DNA of 64,000 nt from Clostridia bacterium (GTDB taxonomy: Bacteria; Bacillota; Clostridia; Oscillospirales; Acutalibacteraceae): assembly GCA_900755895.1 (NCBI GenBank), contig CAAEIG010000081.1, positions 248,001 to 312,000 on the forward strand, written 5' to 3'. Made by a program: the position numbers and the translations under genes. The notes beneath the pieces are model-generated. The model worked only from the letters and a program-made list of their open reading frames with translations. It had not been told where the DNA came from and searched no databases. The first letter of the stretch is position 1. Each line of letters begins with the position of its first letter. This document shows positions 52,567 through 61,962 of the stretch, piece after piece.

Positions 52567-53810
52567 AGGGAAAGGTGAAAAGGGCTATGGGCCTACAAGA
52601 AAATTGTGAAAGACGGTTGCGGGATAGGAATTTGCTTTCCGTTATCGTTCCCATATACAATGTGGTGCCCTACCTAAAACAATGCCTAGACAGCTTAGTG
52701 AGACAGACGTACCAAAACCTGGAGATCATCTTAGTGGATGACGGTTCCACTGACGGTTCCGAGAAAATTTGTGATGCCTATGCCGCTCAGGACGACCGGG
52801 TAAAGGTACTCCACCAAGCAAATCAGGGGGTGGCAGTTGCCAGAAAACACGGGGTAGAAGCAGCTTCTGGTTTTCACCTTAGCTTTGTGGACTCGGATGA
52901 TTTTGTGGATCAAGATCTGTTCCAGCAGCTGATGGAGCGCCGCCAGAATTTTGATTTAGTTGTTTCCCGATGGATTCGTGAAGACGGGGAACAGACACGG
53001 ATGGCCTATGATAAGCTGGCGCTGGGTGCATATCAAACTCCGGAAGACATGGAGTTTCTATTAGAACATATCGTGAATGTTTCCTCTCCAGGAGGGACTT
53101 GTAATTTGCTTTCGGGAATTGTCACTTATGTGCATAATAAGTTGTACAAAACTTCTCTGGTGAAGCAGGCTATGGCAGGGGTGGACGAGACCATTACCTT
53201 TGGAGAGGATGCCGATTTCCTCTATCGTTACTTGTTGCTCTGCCACTCAGTGCTGTTTACGGAAATTTGCGGCTACCATTATCGCATTCGTCGGGGATCC
53301 GCTGCTCATGGGCTAGACAGTACGTGCGACTATTTGCGTAATACCTGCAAGCTCTATGAAAGCTTGCTGCCGGTATTCCAGACCCATCCGTACCGAGAGA
53401 AGCTGGTGGAGCAGCTCCAGTATAAGATGATGTCCCTGTGGGGAAAGGCGCCGGGAAGGATGGGATTTTTGCCCCAGGCAGTGGGTTCTTACGTCTTACC
53501 CTTTATGGATAGGTTAGCCGGACGGCAGATTGCTCTATATGGCGCAGGGCCGGTAGGTTGTCGGTATCGGTACCAGATCGAGAGGAACCATTTGTGCCAG
53601 GTAGTGCTGTGGGTGGATGAGGACTGGAAAAACGCCCGCAGGGTTGGCTATGAAGTGGACGCACCGGAGGCACTAGCCCGCCAAAACTTTGACTATGTGG
53701 TGATTGCCGTGTGGGAGGAAGAAGAAGCCGCCCCCATTCAGGAGAAGTTGGAACGGATGGGCGTGGAAAGCGAAAAGATCCTTTGGAATCCACCGTTTAT
53801 AACAGCCTGA
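52563..53810 (+). CDS. Family 2 glycosyltransferase with extra C-terminal Rossmann-like domain
   Basis: Protein of 415 residues. The GT-A domain (about 24-250) has LLSVIVPIYNVVPYLKQCLD, LVDDGSTDGS, and DSDD, the metal-binding DxD. The C-terminal quarter contains IALYGAGPVGCRYRYQIERN, the same LYGAG module as the two FkbM proteins. The start overlaps the previous stop (GTGA) without a clear ribosome site; ATG 52587 is an alternative. It is the only obvious sugar-transferring enzyme in the cluster and may extend or attach the flagellin glycan. Confidence 0.88.
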   Translation: MKGKVKRAMGLQENCERRLRDRNLLSVIVPIYNVVPYLKQCLDSLVRQTYQNLEIILVDDGSTDGSEKICDAYAAQDDRVKVLHQANQGVAVARKHGVEAASGFHLSFVDSDDFVDQDLFQQLMERRQNFDLVVSRWIREDGEQTRMAYDKLALGAYQTPEDMEFLLEHIVNVSSPGGTCNLLSGIVTYVHNKLYKTSLVKQAMAGVDETITFGEDADFLYRYLLLCHSVLFTEICGYHYRIRRGSAAHGLDSTCDYLRNTCKLYESLLPVFQTHPYREKLVEQLQYKMMSLWGKAPGRMGFLPQAVGSYVLPFMDRLAGRQIALYGAGPVGCRYRYQIERNHLCQVVLWVDEDWKNARRVGYEVDAPEALARQNFDYVVIAVWEEEEAAPIQEKLERMGVESEKILWNPPFITA

Positions 53811-53823
53811 AAGGAGACGGAAT

Positions 53824-54930
53824 GTGAAGAAGATTGCCGTGTTAACCTGGTTTAATCGGGGAAGAAATTACGGGCAGACGTTGCAGGCCTTTGCTCTGAA
53901 TCACACGTTGAGGCGGATGAGGTATCAGTGTACATTTCTCTCCTATGGGCGCAATGGTCCTCGGTTAACAGAGGAGGAAATCAACGGACTCACGGGTAAT
54001 GCACGGGACCAGCAGCGAGAATTCACGCGGTTTATCAAAGAGCATATCGACTATTCCAGCCGTCTGCGGGAGGCAGAGGATGTTCGCAAGTATTTGCAGG
54101 AAAATAGCTTTGATGTGGCACTGTGTGGCAGTGACCAAATATGGAATTATCTGCTTTCTTCCTTTGAGCCCCTCTATATGTTTGATTTTCCCCTGTCTTG
54201 CCCTAAGGTTGCCTATGCTCCGGGGATGATGGATATGGGGCAGTTTTCCATATTGGCGGATTATCCCTCTATGTCCACATGGTTGGAGGACTTTTCCGCT
54301 GTGTCTGTGCGGGAGAATGCAAGCCGTGAGATTGTAAAAAGAATTACGCACGGAAAGGTGTGCCCTGAGGTTGTGCTGGACCCCACTTTGCTGCTTACTC
54401 AAAAGGAGTGGTTAGAGGAAGTAGTCTTCCCGGAAGTGGAGTGGGAAAACTATTTGTTTTGTTACATGTTTGATATGAGTCCTGCTCAACAGGAACTGGC
54501 TCAGCGGGTGGCCCGTGAGCGAGGCTGTACCACCGTGGTGTATATTGATGCCCTAGGAAGAGGAGTACCGGAATTTCCAGGGATAGAGTGTGTTCCGGTA
54601 AAGTGTGCTTCTATCGAGCAATTTCTGTCATTGATTTATCATGCTAGGGCTATGGTGACGGATTCCTTTCATGGGGTGGTGTTTTCTATCCTGTTTGAAC
54701 GGGAGTTTCTGGCTCTGGAAAACCCCGTTGGAGGACCCGAAAGAAATCTGGACCGCATCCTGACCTTGTTGGAAGAGGCTGGGATTTCCGAACGGCTGGT
54801 AAGTCTGGGTAGTGAGGACATGGCCTTAGCAGTTGCTGCTCTGGATTATTCAGTCGTGAACAATCGAATTGCTTTCCAGCGGATAAAAAGTTTAGAGTGG
54901 CTTGGAGAAGCTGTTAAGGGGAACGGATAA
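53824..54930 (+). CDS. Polysaccharide pyruvyl transferase family protein
   Basis: Protein of 368 residues with GRNYGQTLQAFALNHTLRRM near the start, CGSDQIWN (about 100) and TDSFHGVVFSILF near 280, the signatures of the CsaB/WcaK pyruvyl transferase family that puts a ketal-linked pyruvate on a sugar using PEP. In many clusters it pairs with an FrhB-like iron-sulfur protein, as here (57439-58638). GTG start after AAGGAGA. Confidence 0.85.
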   Translation: MKKIAVLTWFNRGRNYGQTLQAFALNHTLRRMRYQCTFLSYGRNGPRLTEEEINGLTGNARDQQREFTRFIKEHIDYSSRLREAEDVRKYLQENSFDVALCGSDQIWNYLLSSFEPLYMFDFPLSCPKVAYAPGMMDMGQFSILADYPSMSTWLEDFSAVSVRENASREIVKRITHGKVCPEVVLDPTLLLTQKEWLEEVVFPEVEWENYLFCYMFDMSPAQQELAQRVARERGCTTVVYIDALGRGVPEFPGIECVPVKCASIEQFLSLIYHARAMVTDSFHGVVFSILFEREFLALENPVGGPERNLDRILTLLEEAGISERLVSLGSEDMALAVAALDYSVVNNRIAFQRIKSLEWLGEAVKGNG

Positions 54931-54954
54931 GGATAAGGGAAGAAGGATAGCAAT

Positions 54955-56769
54955 ATGTTAGGGAAAAAAACTCCCAGTTATATGCAGTGGGAAAGCCATG
55001 CGAAGAAGCTTTGTATGATGCCGGATCAACTTAAAGTGGTTAATACAGGCTCTACTCCAAGTTACAAAGCGTTTGATTACAGTTTGTGGAATGCAGTTGG
55101 TTTTAATTTGGCTTACCGGCCACAGCCGTTATATTACGACTTTGAAACGCTGAAAAAGTACGGTTCAAGGATTGCAGAAGGGGCTGTGGTGCTTATAGGA
55201 GTGGAGGAGTTTAAGTTTCTAGTAGACGCCTACGAACACGAAAAGACTGATTATAAATATTACCTTTGGTTGGATGGATCGCAGATCCGTACATTTAAAA
55301 GGAGAACGGCATTTCTTATGCGTCATGCTCCTATATTGCTTAACCCTCGTTTTTTTTTAAGAAAAAAAAGATACGGAGGCCATGTAGATCGGAGGGTTCC
55401 AATCCAGAAGGAGAGAGAGCAGTATTGGGCGGAAAAGTGGGTAGCAGGATGGAAGCGTGAATTTGGTTGGGATAAGGGCTTTTTTTTGTCTGATGCATTG
55501 GAAAAGAATATTCTGGTCAATTGCAATAGATTGGAGGAAATGATCGCCTATTGCAATGAGCATAGATGGAAGCCTTATTTAGTGGTACCCCCTTTTAGTC
55601 CGGCCCTTGTGAATCTGCTTCCGAATGATCTTTTGGAAGAGTGCCTATGGTTGCCGCTGAAAAACGTAGTGAAAAAGCAGCCTGTAACAGTTATCAATCT
55701 GTACTTTGATCCTCGGTTTACTAATTCTGATCTTTACGAGGATGCACTTACATTCAATGGTAAAGGTAGGGCGCTGTTCAATCGAGTTATCCAGGAACAA
55801 ATCGGATTTGACAAGTTTCCAGGAGTTTGTAATGAGAGGCGATTTTACACATTATCCAATGGTTTAGAAATCCCTTGGATCTCCTTTGGAACAGGAGTTG
55901 TTTGGAGATATTCCCGAAATAAGCCTCTTTTTTTGAAAACGCATCTCAAACAGGCAGCACTTTCTCTCAAACGATTCAGATGGAAGAGAGAGTTGAAGGG
56001 AAATCTCTTTTTTAAACGTATTTTGTTGGATTCCTATAATGCTGGTTACCGTTTGTTTGATACCGGAAGAATTTATGGGCTATCGGAGAAAGGGATTGGG
56101 CGGACTGTTTCAAAGTATCAGGATGTAATGATTACAACAAAATGTTCGTCTATGGATGTTACTAGGACAGTTTCTCCTAATGATGTAGCGGGCAACTTGG
56201 CTATATCGTTGAAGAATTTGAGACGTAGACAGGTGGATTTGTACCTGCTGCATTGGCCGGAGGGAGATTGGCTTAATTTATATAAACAAATAATAGAGGA
56301 ATATAAAGCCGGACGGTGTCGGGCATTTGGCGCATGTAACATGGAAATCGAGCATTTGAAAAAGATAGAAACTGCTGGTCTGGAACTGCCTATGGTGATG
56401 CAGACAGAAATTCATCCGCTGTGTGCCCGAAAAGAGCTGCGGGAGTATTGCCAGACCCGAGGTATCCAAGTGATGGCACACACAGCGACAGGCCGTACCA
56501 AAAAGGAACTGAGAGAAACAGCGGTAATGAAACGTCTCACTAAAAAGTATCACAAAAGTTGTGCGCAAATTGTTTTACGATGGCATTATCAAAATCATGT
56601 CATCCCGGTGGTGAGCACGTATACACGAGAACATACATATGAAAATCTCCAAGTGTTTGATTTTAAACTGACCGATTTGGAGATGGCAGAAATCGATGCC
56701 TTGGATGGGAATCGCAAATTACTGGATTCCCACGGTATTGACGACCCCAATTACATCTATAACGATTGA
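54955..56769 (+). CDS. SGNH-like domain fused to an aldo-keto reductase
   Basis: Protein of 604 residues with two parts. The first 310 resemble the SGNH/DltD-like surface-acyl proteins (VVNTGSTPSYKAFDYS near the start and DALTFNGKGRALFNR near 270), but the expected catalytic His is not evident. The second part (about 315-600) is a complete aldo-keto reductase: RLFDTGRIYG with catalytic Asp and Tyr, MITTKCS with Lys, LLHWPEG with His, and C-terminal IPVVSTYTREHTYENLQVFD for NADPH. Such a fusion is unfamiliar to me. It could reduce a keto-sugar intermediate. Locally AT-rich. Confidence 0.75.
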   Translation: MLGKKTPSYMQWESHAKKLCMMPDQLKVVNTGSTPSYKAFDYSLWNAVGFNLAYRPQPLYYDFETLKKYGSRIAEGAVVLIGVEEFKFLVDAYEHEKTDYKYYLWLDGSQIRTFKRRTAFLMRHAPILLNPRFFLRKKRYGGHVDRRVPIQKEREQYWAEKWVAGWKREFGWDKGFFLSDALEKNILVNCNRLEEMIAYCNEHRWKPYLVVPPFSPALVNLLPNDLLEECLWLPLKNVVKKQPVTVINLYFDPRFTNSDLYEDALTFNGKGRALFNRVIQEQIGFDKFPGVCNERRFYTLSNGLEIPWISFGTGVVWRYSRNKPLFLKTHLKQAALSLKRFRWKRELKGNLFFKRILLDSYNAGYRLFDTGRIYGLSEKGIGRTVSKYQDVMITTKCSSMDVTRTVSPNDVAGNLAISLKNLRRRQVDLYLLHWPEGDWLNLYKQIIEEYKAGRCRAFGACNMEIEHLKKIETAGLELPMVMQTEIHPLCARKELREYCQTRGIQVMAHTATGRTKKELRETAVMKRLTKKYHKSCAQIVLRWHYQNHVIPVVSTYTREHTYENLQVFDFKLTDLEMAEIDALDGNRKLLDSHGIDDPNYIYND

Positions 56770-56794
56770 GTAGCCGAAAGGAGTTGGGAGGAGC

Positions 56795-57436
56795 ATGAAA
56801 AAATGGAAGCGGTGGCTTCGCGTGGATTTTTGGAAGTTCCTGAAGTGGAATTACTTTTCCCCAACGGTTCACAGAGACCGGGGTGCTTATCTTGTTCCCT
56901 ATCGTCACTCGGTTGTAGATATTCACAAAAGTGCCAGGTTGGAATTGCATGCTAACCTCTATCTCAACCCGCGGGAGGTACGTGGCTCTAAACAAGAGGC
57001 TGTTTTATTTGTACGTAAAAACGGTCGACTGGTTGTAAACGGAGAGTCTAGGGTGTATTCAGGTGCCATGGTTCAGGTCCACCGTGGCGCGCAAATCACC
57101 ATGGGAAAGGCCTACATCAATCATGGTGCCACCATTATTTCTCAGAATAAGATGGAGCTTGGAGATGGCATCTTAGTTTCTCGTAACTGTATTCTATTTG
57201 ATTCTGATTTCCACAAAATAGTTGATGAGCGGGGGAACCAGCTGAACACGCCTCGTGATTTTAAAATTGGCAGCCATGTGTGGATAGGTGTCAACGCTAC
57301 CCTACTACGGGGTACGAACATTGGAGACGGTGCAGTTATTGGAGCGGGAGCGGTTGTAGGCGGTAAAATAAAAGCCGGTACTATGGCTGCTGGAAATCCA
57401 GCCAGATCATATTCACAAATTCTTTGGGAGGAGTGA
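56795..57436 (+). CDS. Hexapeptide-repeat O-acyltransferase
   Basis: Left-handed beta-helix acyltransferase of 213 residues, the LacA/NodL/CysE type that usually moves acetyl from acetyl-CoA to a sugar hydroxyl or amine. Hexapeptide-style repeats run from about 60 to 200 (GSHVWIGVNATLLRGTNIGD and GAVIGAGAVVGGKIKAG), with the His of SDFHKI as candidate base. The gene ends two bases before the next start. Confidence 0.87.
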   Translation: MKKWKRWLRVDFWKFLKWNYFSPTVHRDRGAYLVPYRHSVVDIHKSARLELHANLYLNPREVRGSKQEAVLFVRKNGRLVVNGESRVYSGAMVQVHRGAQITMGKAYINHGATIISQNKMELGDGILVSRNCILFDSDFHKIVDERGNQLNTPRDFKIGSHVWIGVNATLLRGTNIGDGAVIGAGAVVGGKIKAGTMAAGNPARSYSQILWEE

Positions 57437-57438
57437 CA

Positions 57439-58638
57439 ATGATAGATAAGGTGGCAAAGGAAAACTGTACCGGGTGTAAAGCATGTGGGGACGTTTGTCC
57501 AACATCGGCAATCTCATTTCCAGTGGACCAAGAGGGATTTTGGTATCCATTAGTTGAAAGTCGGAGGTGTGTTGGATGTGACCTGTGCGAGTGTGTGTGT
57601 CCCGCTTTAAATGTTCCTCAGGGTCCGAAGGCCCCACGTCCGGTACCCAAGGTATATAAGGCATACCACAGTGATTCAATAGTCCGGTATCGAAGTACTT
57701 CCGGAGGTCTGTATTATGGGTTGGCACGATCTTTTGTAGAGGCTGGAAATTACATTGTTGGTTGCGTTTATAATAAGGGCTTTACTGGAGCAAGGCAGGT
57801 GGCCTACAATACCCAGAACGGGTTGGAAGTAATCATGGGTTCCAAGTATTTCCAAAGCGATACGGCTGGAATCTATAAAACTGTGGGAAAATTGTTACAG
57901 CAGGGAAAGTCAGTATTGTTTTGCGGAACCGGTTGCCAAATAGGCGGATTGTATGGTTTTTTGGGAGGAGATTCCCCGAATTTATATACCGTGGAACTGA
58001 TCTGCAGAGGAATCAATTCTCCCATGGCATTTTCAGCCTTTCTTGAAGAACTGCGGGGAAAGTTCCACGCAGAGGTTCAAGAAGTAAATTTTAAAAATAA
58101 ATTACATGGATGGATTAACCTGGGGACGCTTGTGACTTTTCAAAATGGGAAACAGTATTATCGTGGTCGGATAAATGACCCATGGGTTAATGCTTTTGTC
58201 ATTGGCAACCTCTCTCTAAGACCATGTTGCGAGCGATGCCAGTTCAAATCTTTCCCTAGAGTATCGGATATCACCATTGGGGATTTTTGGGGCATAAAAT
58301 TTAACGATGAAGAGCGGAAATACGGTGTTTCGGTGGCGTTGGTAAATACGGAAAAGGGTGACAAGCTGCTGAATTCTGCTAAAGAGACGATGGTGGTAGA
58401 AGAACGAAGTCTGCAAGAGGCTTTAAAAGGAAATCCTGCCCTGGAGCATTCGGTGAAACGAAATCCGAAGGCATCAGTATTTTTTGAGCGGATTTCAAAT
58501 GGTGAGCCTTATAGTAAGGTTGTATGGGAACTACTGGACAGCACTCCTTTTACCAGGGCCAAAGCAATGGTAATTTGGCAGTTAAAAGGGGTGCGGCGCT
58601 TTTTCAGGCAGAGATGGAAACAGCGGTATCATCGCTAA
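57439..58638 (+). CDS. FrhB/FdhB-like iron-sulfur oxidoreductase of surface-sugar clusters
   Basis: Protein of 399 residues. Two 4Fe-4S ferredoxin motifs start it (CTGCKACGDVCP at 10-21 and CVGCDLCECVCP), followed by the coenzyme F420 hydrogenase beta-subunit fold with CGTGCQIGGLYGFLGG and SLRPCCERCQF. Members are often encoded beside pyruvyl transferases in exopolysaccharide clusters of bacteria without F420; their reaction is not settled. I chose ATG 57439 with GGGAGGAG upstream. Confidence 0.85.
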   Translation: MIDKVAKENCTGCKACGDVCPTSAISFPVDQEGFWYPLVESRRCVGCDLCECVCPALNVPQGPKAPRPVPKVYKAYHSDSIVRYRSTSGGLYYGLARSFVEAGNYIVGCVYNKGFTGARQVAYNTQNGLEVIMGSKYFQSDTAGIYKTVGKLLQQGKSVLFCGTGCQIGGLYGFLGGDSPNLYTVELICRGINSPMAFSAFLEELRGKFHAEVQEVNFKNKLHGWINLGTLVTFQNGKQYYRGRINDPWVNAFVIGNLSLRPCCERCQFKSFPRVSDITIGDFWGIKFNDEERKYGVSVALVNTEKGDKLLNSAKETMVVEERSLQEALKGNPALEHSVKRNPKASVFFERISNGEPYSKVVWELLDSTPFTRAKAMVIWQLKGVRRFFRQRWKQRYHR

Positions 58639-58650
58639 AGGAGGAAGTCC

Positions 58651-60411
58651 ATGGAGAAACTGGAATTATCCGCGTTGCTTAGACAGGCGCGGAACTATGA
58701 GAAAGCCGGTGTGTCAGAGGATGGGCCAAAAGTGGCGGTGCTGGGTTCTCGCTCCACGCAATACTTTGTAAAGGTGTTCCGGTATTGCTTGGCGAAGACT
58801 GGAATGAATTGTCCTTTCTACGAGGGGGAGTATCATGGAATTGACATGGACGTGCTTGATCAGACATCCCGCTTGTATCAGTTTGCCCCGGATTACGTGA
58901 TTCTTTTGCCCTTTTGGGAAGATGTGCAGAAATTTCCACCACTGTTGGCGGATAAAGGGGATGTGGAGCAGCATCTTGAAGCTGTAAAACGCTATTTTCA
59001 GGGCCTTTGGGAGCGCCTGGGTGCCATACGCCATGTCCGTGTGCTACAAGGAAATTTTGTGATTCCGCCAATCAGGTTGCTTGGCAACCTAGAATATCAG
59101 GAGGAATCCAGCAGAAACCGTTTTCTACAACTTGTCAACGAGGTCTTATTTGAAGATCATCCTCCCCATGTGACTATTGTTGACCTCGAGGCTTTGTCAT
59201 GCAACATTGGGAAGTACCAGTGGTTTGACTATCCTTCCTATTTTGCTAATAAGGCAGCGGTTCGGCTTGACTATTTGCCGGAGGTGGCACAGACATTTGT
59301 CCGTCAGATACAGGCTCAACAGGGCCACATCAGGAAGTGTTTGGTTCTGGACTTGGACAATACCCTCTGGGGCGGGGTAGTCGGGGATGACGGTTACGAG
59401 GGAATTCAGCTAGACCCCAATAATGCGGTGGGAGAGGCTTTTCGGTCTTTTCAAGCCTACTGCTTAGCGCTTCGTCAAAGAGGAGTGCTTTTGGCGGTGT
59501 GCAGTAAAAATGAGGAGGCTACTGCGAAGGAACCTTTTGAGAAGAACGAAGATATGATTCTCCATTTGGAAGATATAGCCTGCTTCATTGCCAATTGGAA
59601 GAACAAGGCGGAGAACCTACAATCCATTTCACAAATACTGAATATTGGCGTGGACAGTCTGGTGTTTTTTGATGACAACCCAGCGGAGCGGGCAATTGTA
59701 AAGCAATACCTTCCAGAGGTTCATGTGGTAGAAGTGCCAGATGATCCGGCCCTGTATGTACTTCAAATGGAACAGGAACAACCTTTCGACTGGCTGCAAA
59801 TTACTAAAGAGGATTTGGAACGTACCGCTTCTTACCAGGAAAACGGTGAGCGTGACAGACTGCTGGAGCGGTTTGTGGATTACGGTGAATATTTGCAGGC
59901 ACTGGATATGAAGGGAGAAACGGGTAATCTACAGCAGCAGGACGTGGGGAGATTTGTTCAGCTGCTCAACAAGTCCAATCAGTTTAACTTACGCACGGTC
60001 CGCTACACGGAGGCAGAAGTCATGCAAATGATGGGAGACGATACTGTTCGTTGCTTGTATGGGAAACTGCGGGACCGCTTCGGAAGCTATGGTCTGATTT
60101 CTTGTGTTATCTTGCGGAAAAATGGCCAGATGTGTGCTATTGATTCTTGGGTGATGAGCTGCCGTGTGCTAAAACGCGGGGTGGAGAATATGATGTTCAA
60201 TGCTATTTTGGAAGCCGCTAGGGATATGGAATGTACCTCACTTTGGGGGGAATACATTCAAACCAAGAAAAATCAAATGGTTGCAACATTTTATGAGGAT
60301 TTGGGCTTTAGTGTATTAAATGAAAAAGTGGAGGGTAACGGGCTGCGAAAAGAGTATGTATTATACGATCTTCGCCGCCAGGCATCCCACTGCATTAAGC
60401 AAAGAGACTGA
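58651..60411 (+). CDS. FkbH-like HAD-IIIC phosphatase/glyceryl or acyl transferase
   Basis: Protein of 586 residues with three parts: an SGNH-like N-terminus (about 28-220), a HAD-IIIC domain with CLVLDLDNTLWGGVVGDDG (nucleophile Asp234, Asp236) and VFFDDNPAER, and a C-terminal GNAT-like domain (about 430-580). FkbH proteins load a three-carbon unit (glyceryl from 1,3-bisphosphoglycerate) on a carrier protein. An acyl carrier protein gene follows by 24 bases, consistent with this role. AAGGAGG precedes the ATG. Confidence 0.87.
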   Translation: MEKLELSALLRQARNYEKAGVSEDGPKVAVLGSRSTQYFVKVFRYCLAKTGMNCPFYEGEYHGIDMDVLDQTSRLYQFAPDYVILLPFWEDVQKFPPLLADKGDVEQHLEAVKRYFQGLWERLGAIRHVRVLQGNFVIPPIRLLGNLEYQEESSRNRFLQLVNEVLFEDHPPHVTIVDLEALSCNIGKYQWFDYPSYFANKAAVRLDYLPEVAQTFVRQIQAQQGHIRKCLVLDLDNTLWGGVVGDDGYEGIQLDPNNAVGEAFRSFQAYCLALRQRGVLLAVCSKNEEATAKEPFEKNEDMILHLEDIACFIANWKNKAENLQSISQILNIGVDSLVFFDDNPAERAIVKQYLPEVHVVEVPDDPALYVLQMEQEQPFDWLQITKEDLERTASYQENGERDRLLERFVDYGEYLQALDMKGETGNLQQQDVGRFVQLLNKSNQFNLRTVRYTEAEVMQMMGDDTVRCLYGKLRDRFGSYGLISCVILRKNGQMCAIDSWVMSCRVLKRGVENMMFNAILEAARDMECTSLWGEYIQTKKNQMVATFYEDLGFSVLNEKVEGNGLRKEYVLYDLRRQASHCIKQRD

Positions 60412-60435
60412 GTATATCCAAGGAGGAATCATGCT

Positions 60436-60678
60436 ATGACTAGAGAAGAGATTACGCAAAAACTCCAAGAAATTTTTCGGGATGTATTTGATGATGAAAA
60501 CATTGTCTTATTTGATGAGATGACTTCTCAGGATATTGAAGATTGGGATTCTCTTTCTCATATCCAGCTCATCTCTGATATTGAAGGGCAGTTTGGAATT
60601 ACATTTACTACAGAAGAGATTGTGAAAACTAAAAATGTGGGTGATTTTCTCAGCGTGATTGAGAAAAAGTTACGGTAA
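60436..60678 (+). CDS. Acyl carrier protein
   Basis: Acidic four-helix carrier of 80 residues with the phosphopantetheine site Ser39 in DWDSLSH. It lies between FkbH-like and MaoC-like genes, so it is a dedicated carrier for a modifying acyl unit rather than the fatty-acid ACP. It needs a phosphopantetheinyl transferase; an Sfp-type one is encoded at 32.1 kb of the window. Confidence 0.92.
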   Translation: MTREEITQKLQEIFRDVFDDENIVLFDEMTSQDIEDWDSLSHIQLISDIEGQFGITFTTEEIVKTKNVGDFLSVIEKKLR

Positions 60679-60693
60679 AAGGAGAAGTCAGCC

Positions 60694-61122
60694 ATGCAAG
60701 AAACATGTAACGCTTATACTCTTACGGATCTTCAGATCGGTTTGACGGAGCGGTTTACTGTTACTGTAACTCAGCAAATGCAGGATTCCTTTACCAATAT
60801 GTCGGGGGATATCAATCCTTTGCATTTAGAAACCGCCGCTGCAAAGCGGAGAGGTTTTCAAGACAAATTGGTATACGGAATGCTTACGGCATCATTGTAT
60901 TCCACTTTAGTAGGCGTTTATCTTCCTGGGGAAAACTGTTTGTTTCAAGAGTGTCGGGTTTCCTGGCCTAAGCCTGTGTATGTGGGTGATACTTTGCAGG
61001 TGGTGGGCCGGGTAACAGGGATCGACCAGAGGTTCCAGAGGATAGAAGTAAAAGCTTATATTGAAAATCAGAAAGGGGAACGGGTATCCAGGGCAGTGCT
61101 CACAGTGGGGGTGTTAGACTGA
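60694..61122 (+). CDS. MaoC-like hydratase/dehydratase
   Basis: Hot-dog fold protein of 142 residues with MSGDINPLHL, giving the Asp39/His44 pair of (R)-specific enoyl hydratases. On an ACP-bound substrate it would add or remove water at the 3-position. It lies between the carrier protein and an SDR reductase (overlap by one base with the latter), fitting synthesis of a short 3-hydroxyacyl or related group. Confidence 0.88.
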   Translation: MQETCNAYTLTDLQIGLTERFTVTVTQQMQDSFTNMSGDINPLHLETAAAKRRGFQDKLVYGMLTASLYSTLVGVYLPGENCLFQECRVSWPKPVYVGDTLQVVGRVTGIDQRFQRIEVKAYIENQKGERVSRAVLTVGVLD

Positions 61123-61865
61123 TGGACAAGACATATGTAATTACAGGAGCTTCTTCAGATATTGGAACAGCGTTTTTGGAAGAGTTGGAAAAATATAGCA
61201 AAGAAAAGGTGAATGCATTTTGCCAGTATCATACCAACGTTGGAAAACTGGAGGATATGAAACAACGCTTTACAAAGGTAGCCATCCACACTATGGCATG
61301 TGATCTCTCTGATCCTGAACAGACGGCTGGATGGATCTCTGACTTAAATGGTCAGGGATGCAAACCTACCCATATTCTCCATCTGGCAGCAGGTAAGTTT
61401 CATTACTTGCGTCTTAAAGAGTTTTCTTGGGACAAGACGTTGACAGAACTGCAAATTCAAGTAAATACTTTAGGACAGCTTTTTCGTACGTTTTTACCGG
61501 AAATGGCAAGCAGGCAGTATGGTAAGATTGCTGTAATGCTCACGGCCTATACTATTGGTGTGCCTCCTAAATATATGGCGGACTATTTGATTGTCAAATA
61601 TGCTATGCTAGGTCTTGTAAAAGCAGCGGCCAGTGAATATAGTGGGAAGGGGATTACAATAAATGGTCTTTCGCCCAATATGGTGGAGACAAAGTTTTTA
61701 GAAGGCATAGATAAGCGGTTGATTCAGATAAATGGTGAGAAAAGCGCGATGCGTCGGAATGCTACCCTTGATGAGGTGATTGCAGGGTTACGTTTCTTGC
61801 TCTCTGATGATTCAAGTTATATGAACGGAGTAAATTTAAATCTATCTGGCGGAGACAGAATGTAA
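61122..61865 (+). CDS. Short-chain dehydrogenase/reductase (FabG-like)
   Basis: Rossmann-fold reductase of 247 residues: YVITGASSDIGTAFLEE for the cofactor, LHLAAG in the NAG position, and YLIVK as the YxxxK catalytic pair, preceded by MLTAYTIG where the usual Ser is Thr. By position (TGATG overlap with MaoC-like) it acts on the carrier-bound intermediate or on a keto-sugar. Locally AT-rich. Confidence 0.88.
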   Translation: MDKTYVITGASSDIGTAFLEELEKYSKEKVNAFCQYHTNVGKLEDMKQRFTKVAIHTMACDLSDPEQTAGWISDLNGQGCKPTHILHLAAGKFHYLRLKEFSWDKTLTELQIQVNTLGQLFRTFLPEMASRQYGKIAVMLTAYTIGVPPKYMADYLIVKYAMLGLVKAAASEYSGKGITINGLSPNMVETKFLEGIDKRLIQINGEKSAMRRNATLDEVIAGLRFLLSDDSSYMNGVNLNLSGGDRM

Positions 61866-61962
61866 GATGTTGTATTCGTTTATGGGGTAAAGGCGTATGA
61901 CGAGGATAGCTTTGTCATATATGGCGGAAACCCACTAGGAATAGAAAGGAATGAGTTGTGTA

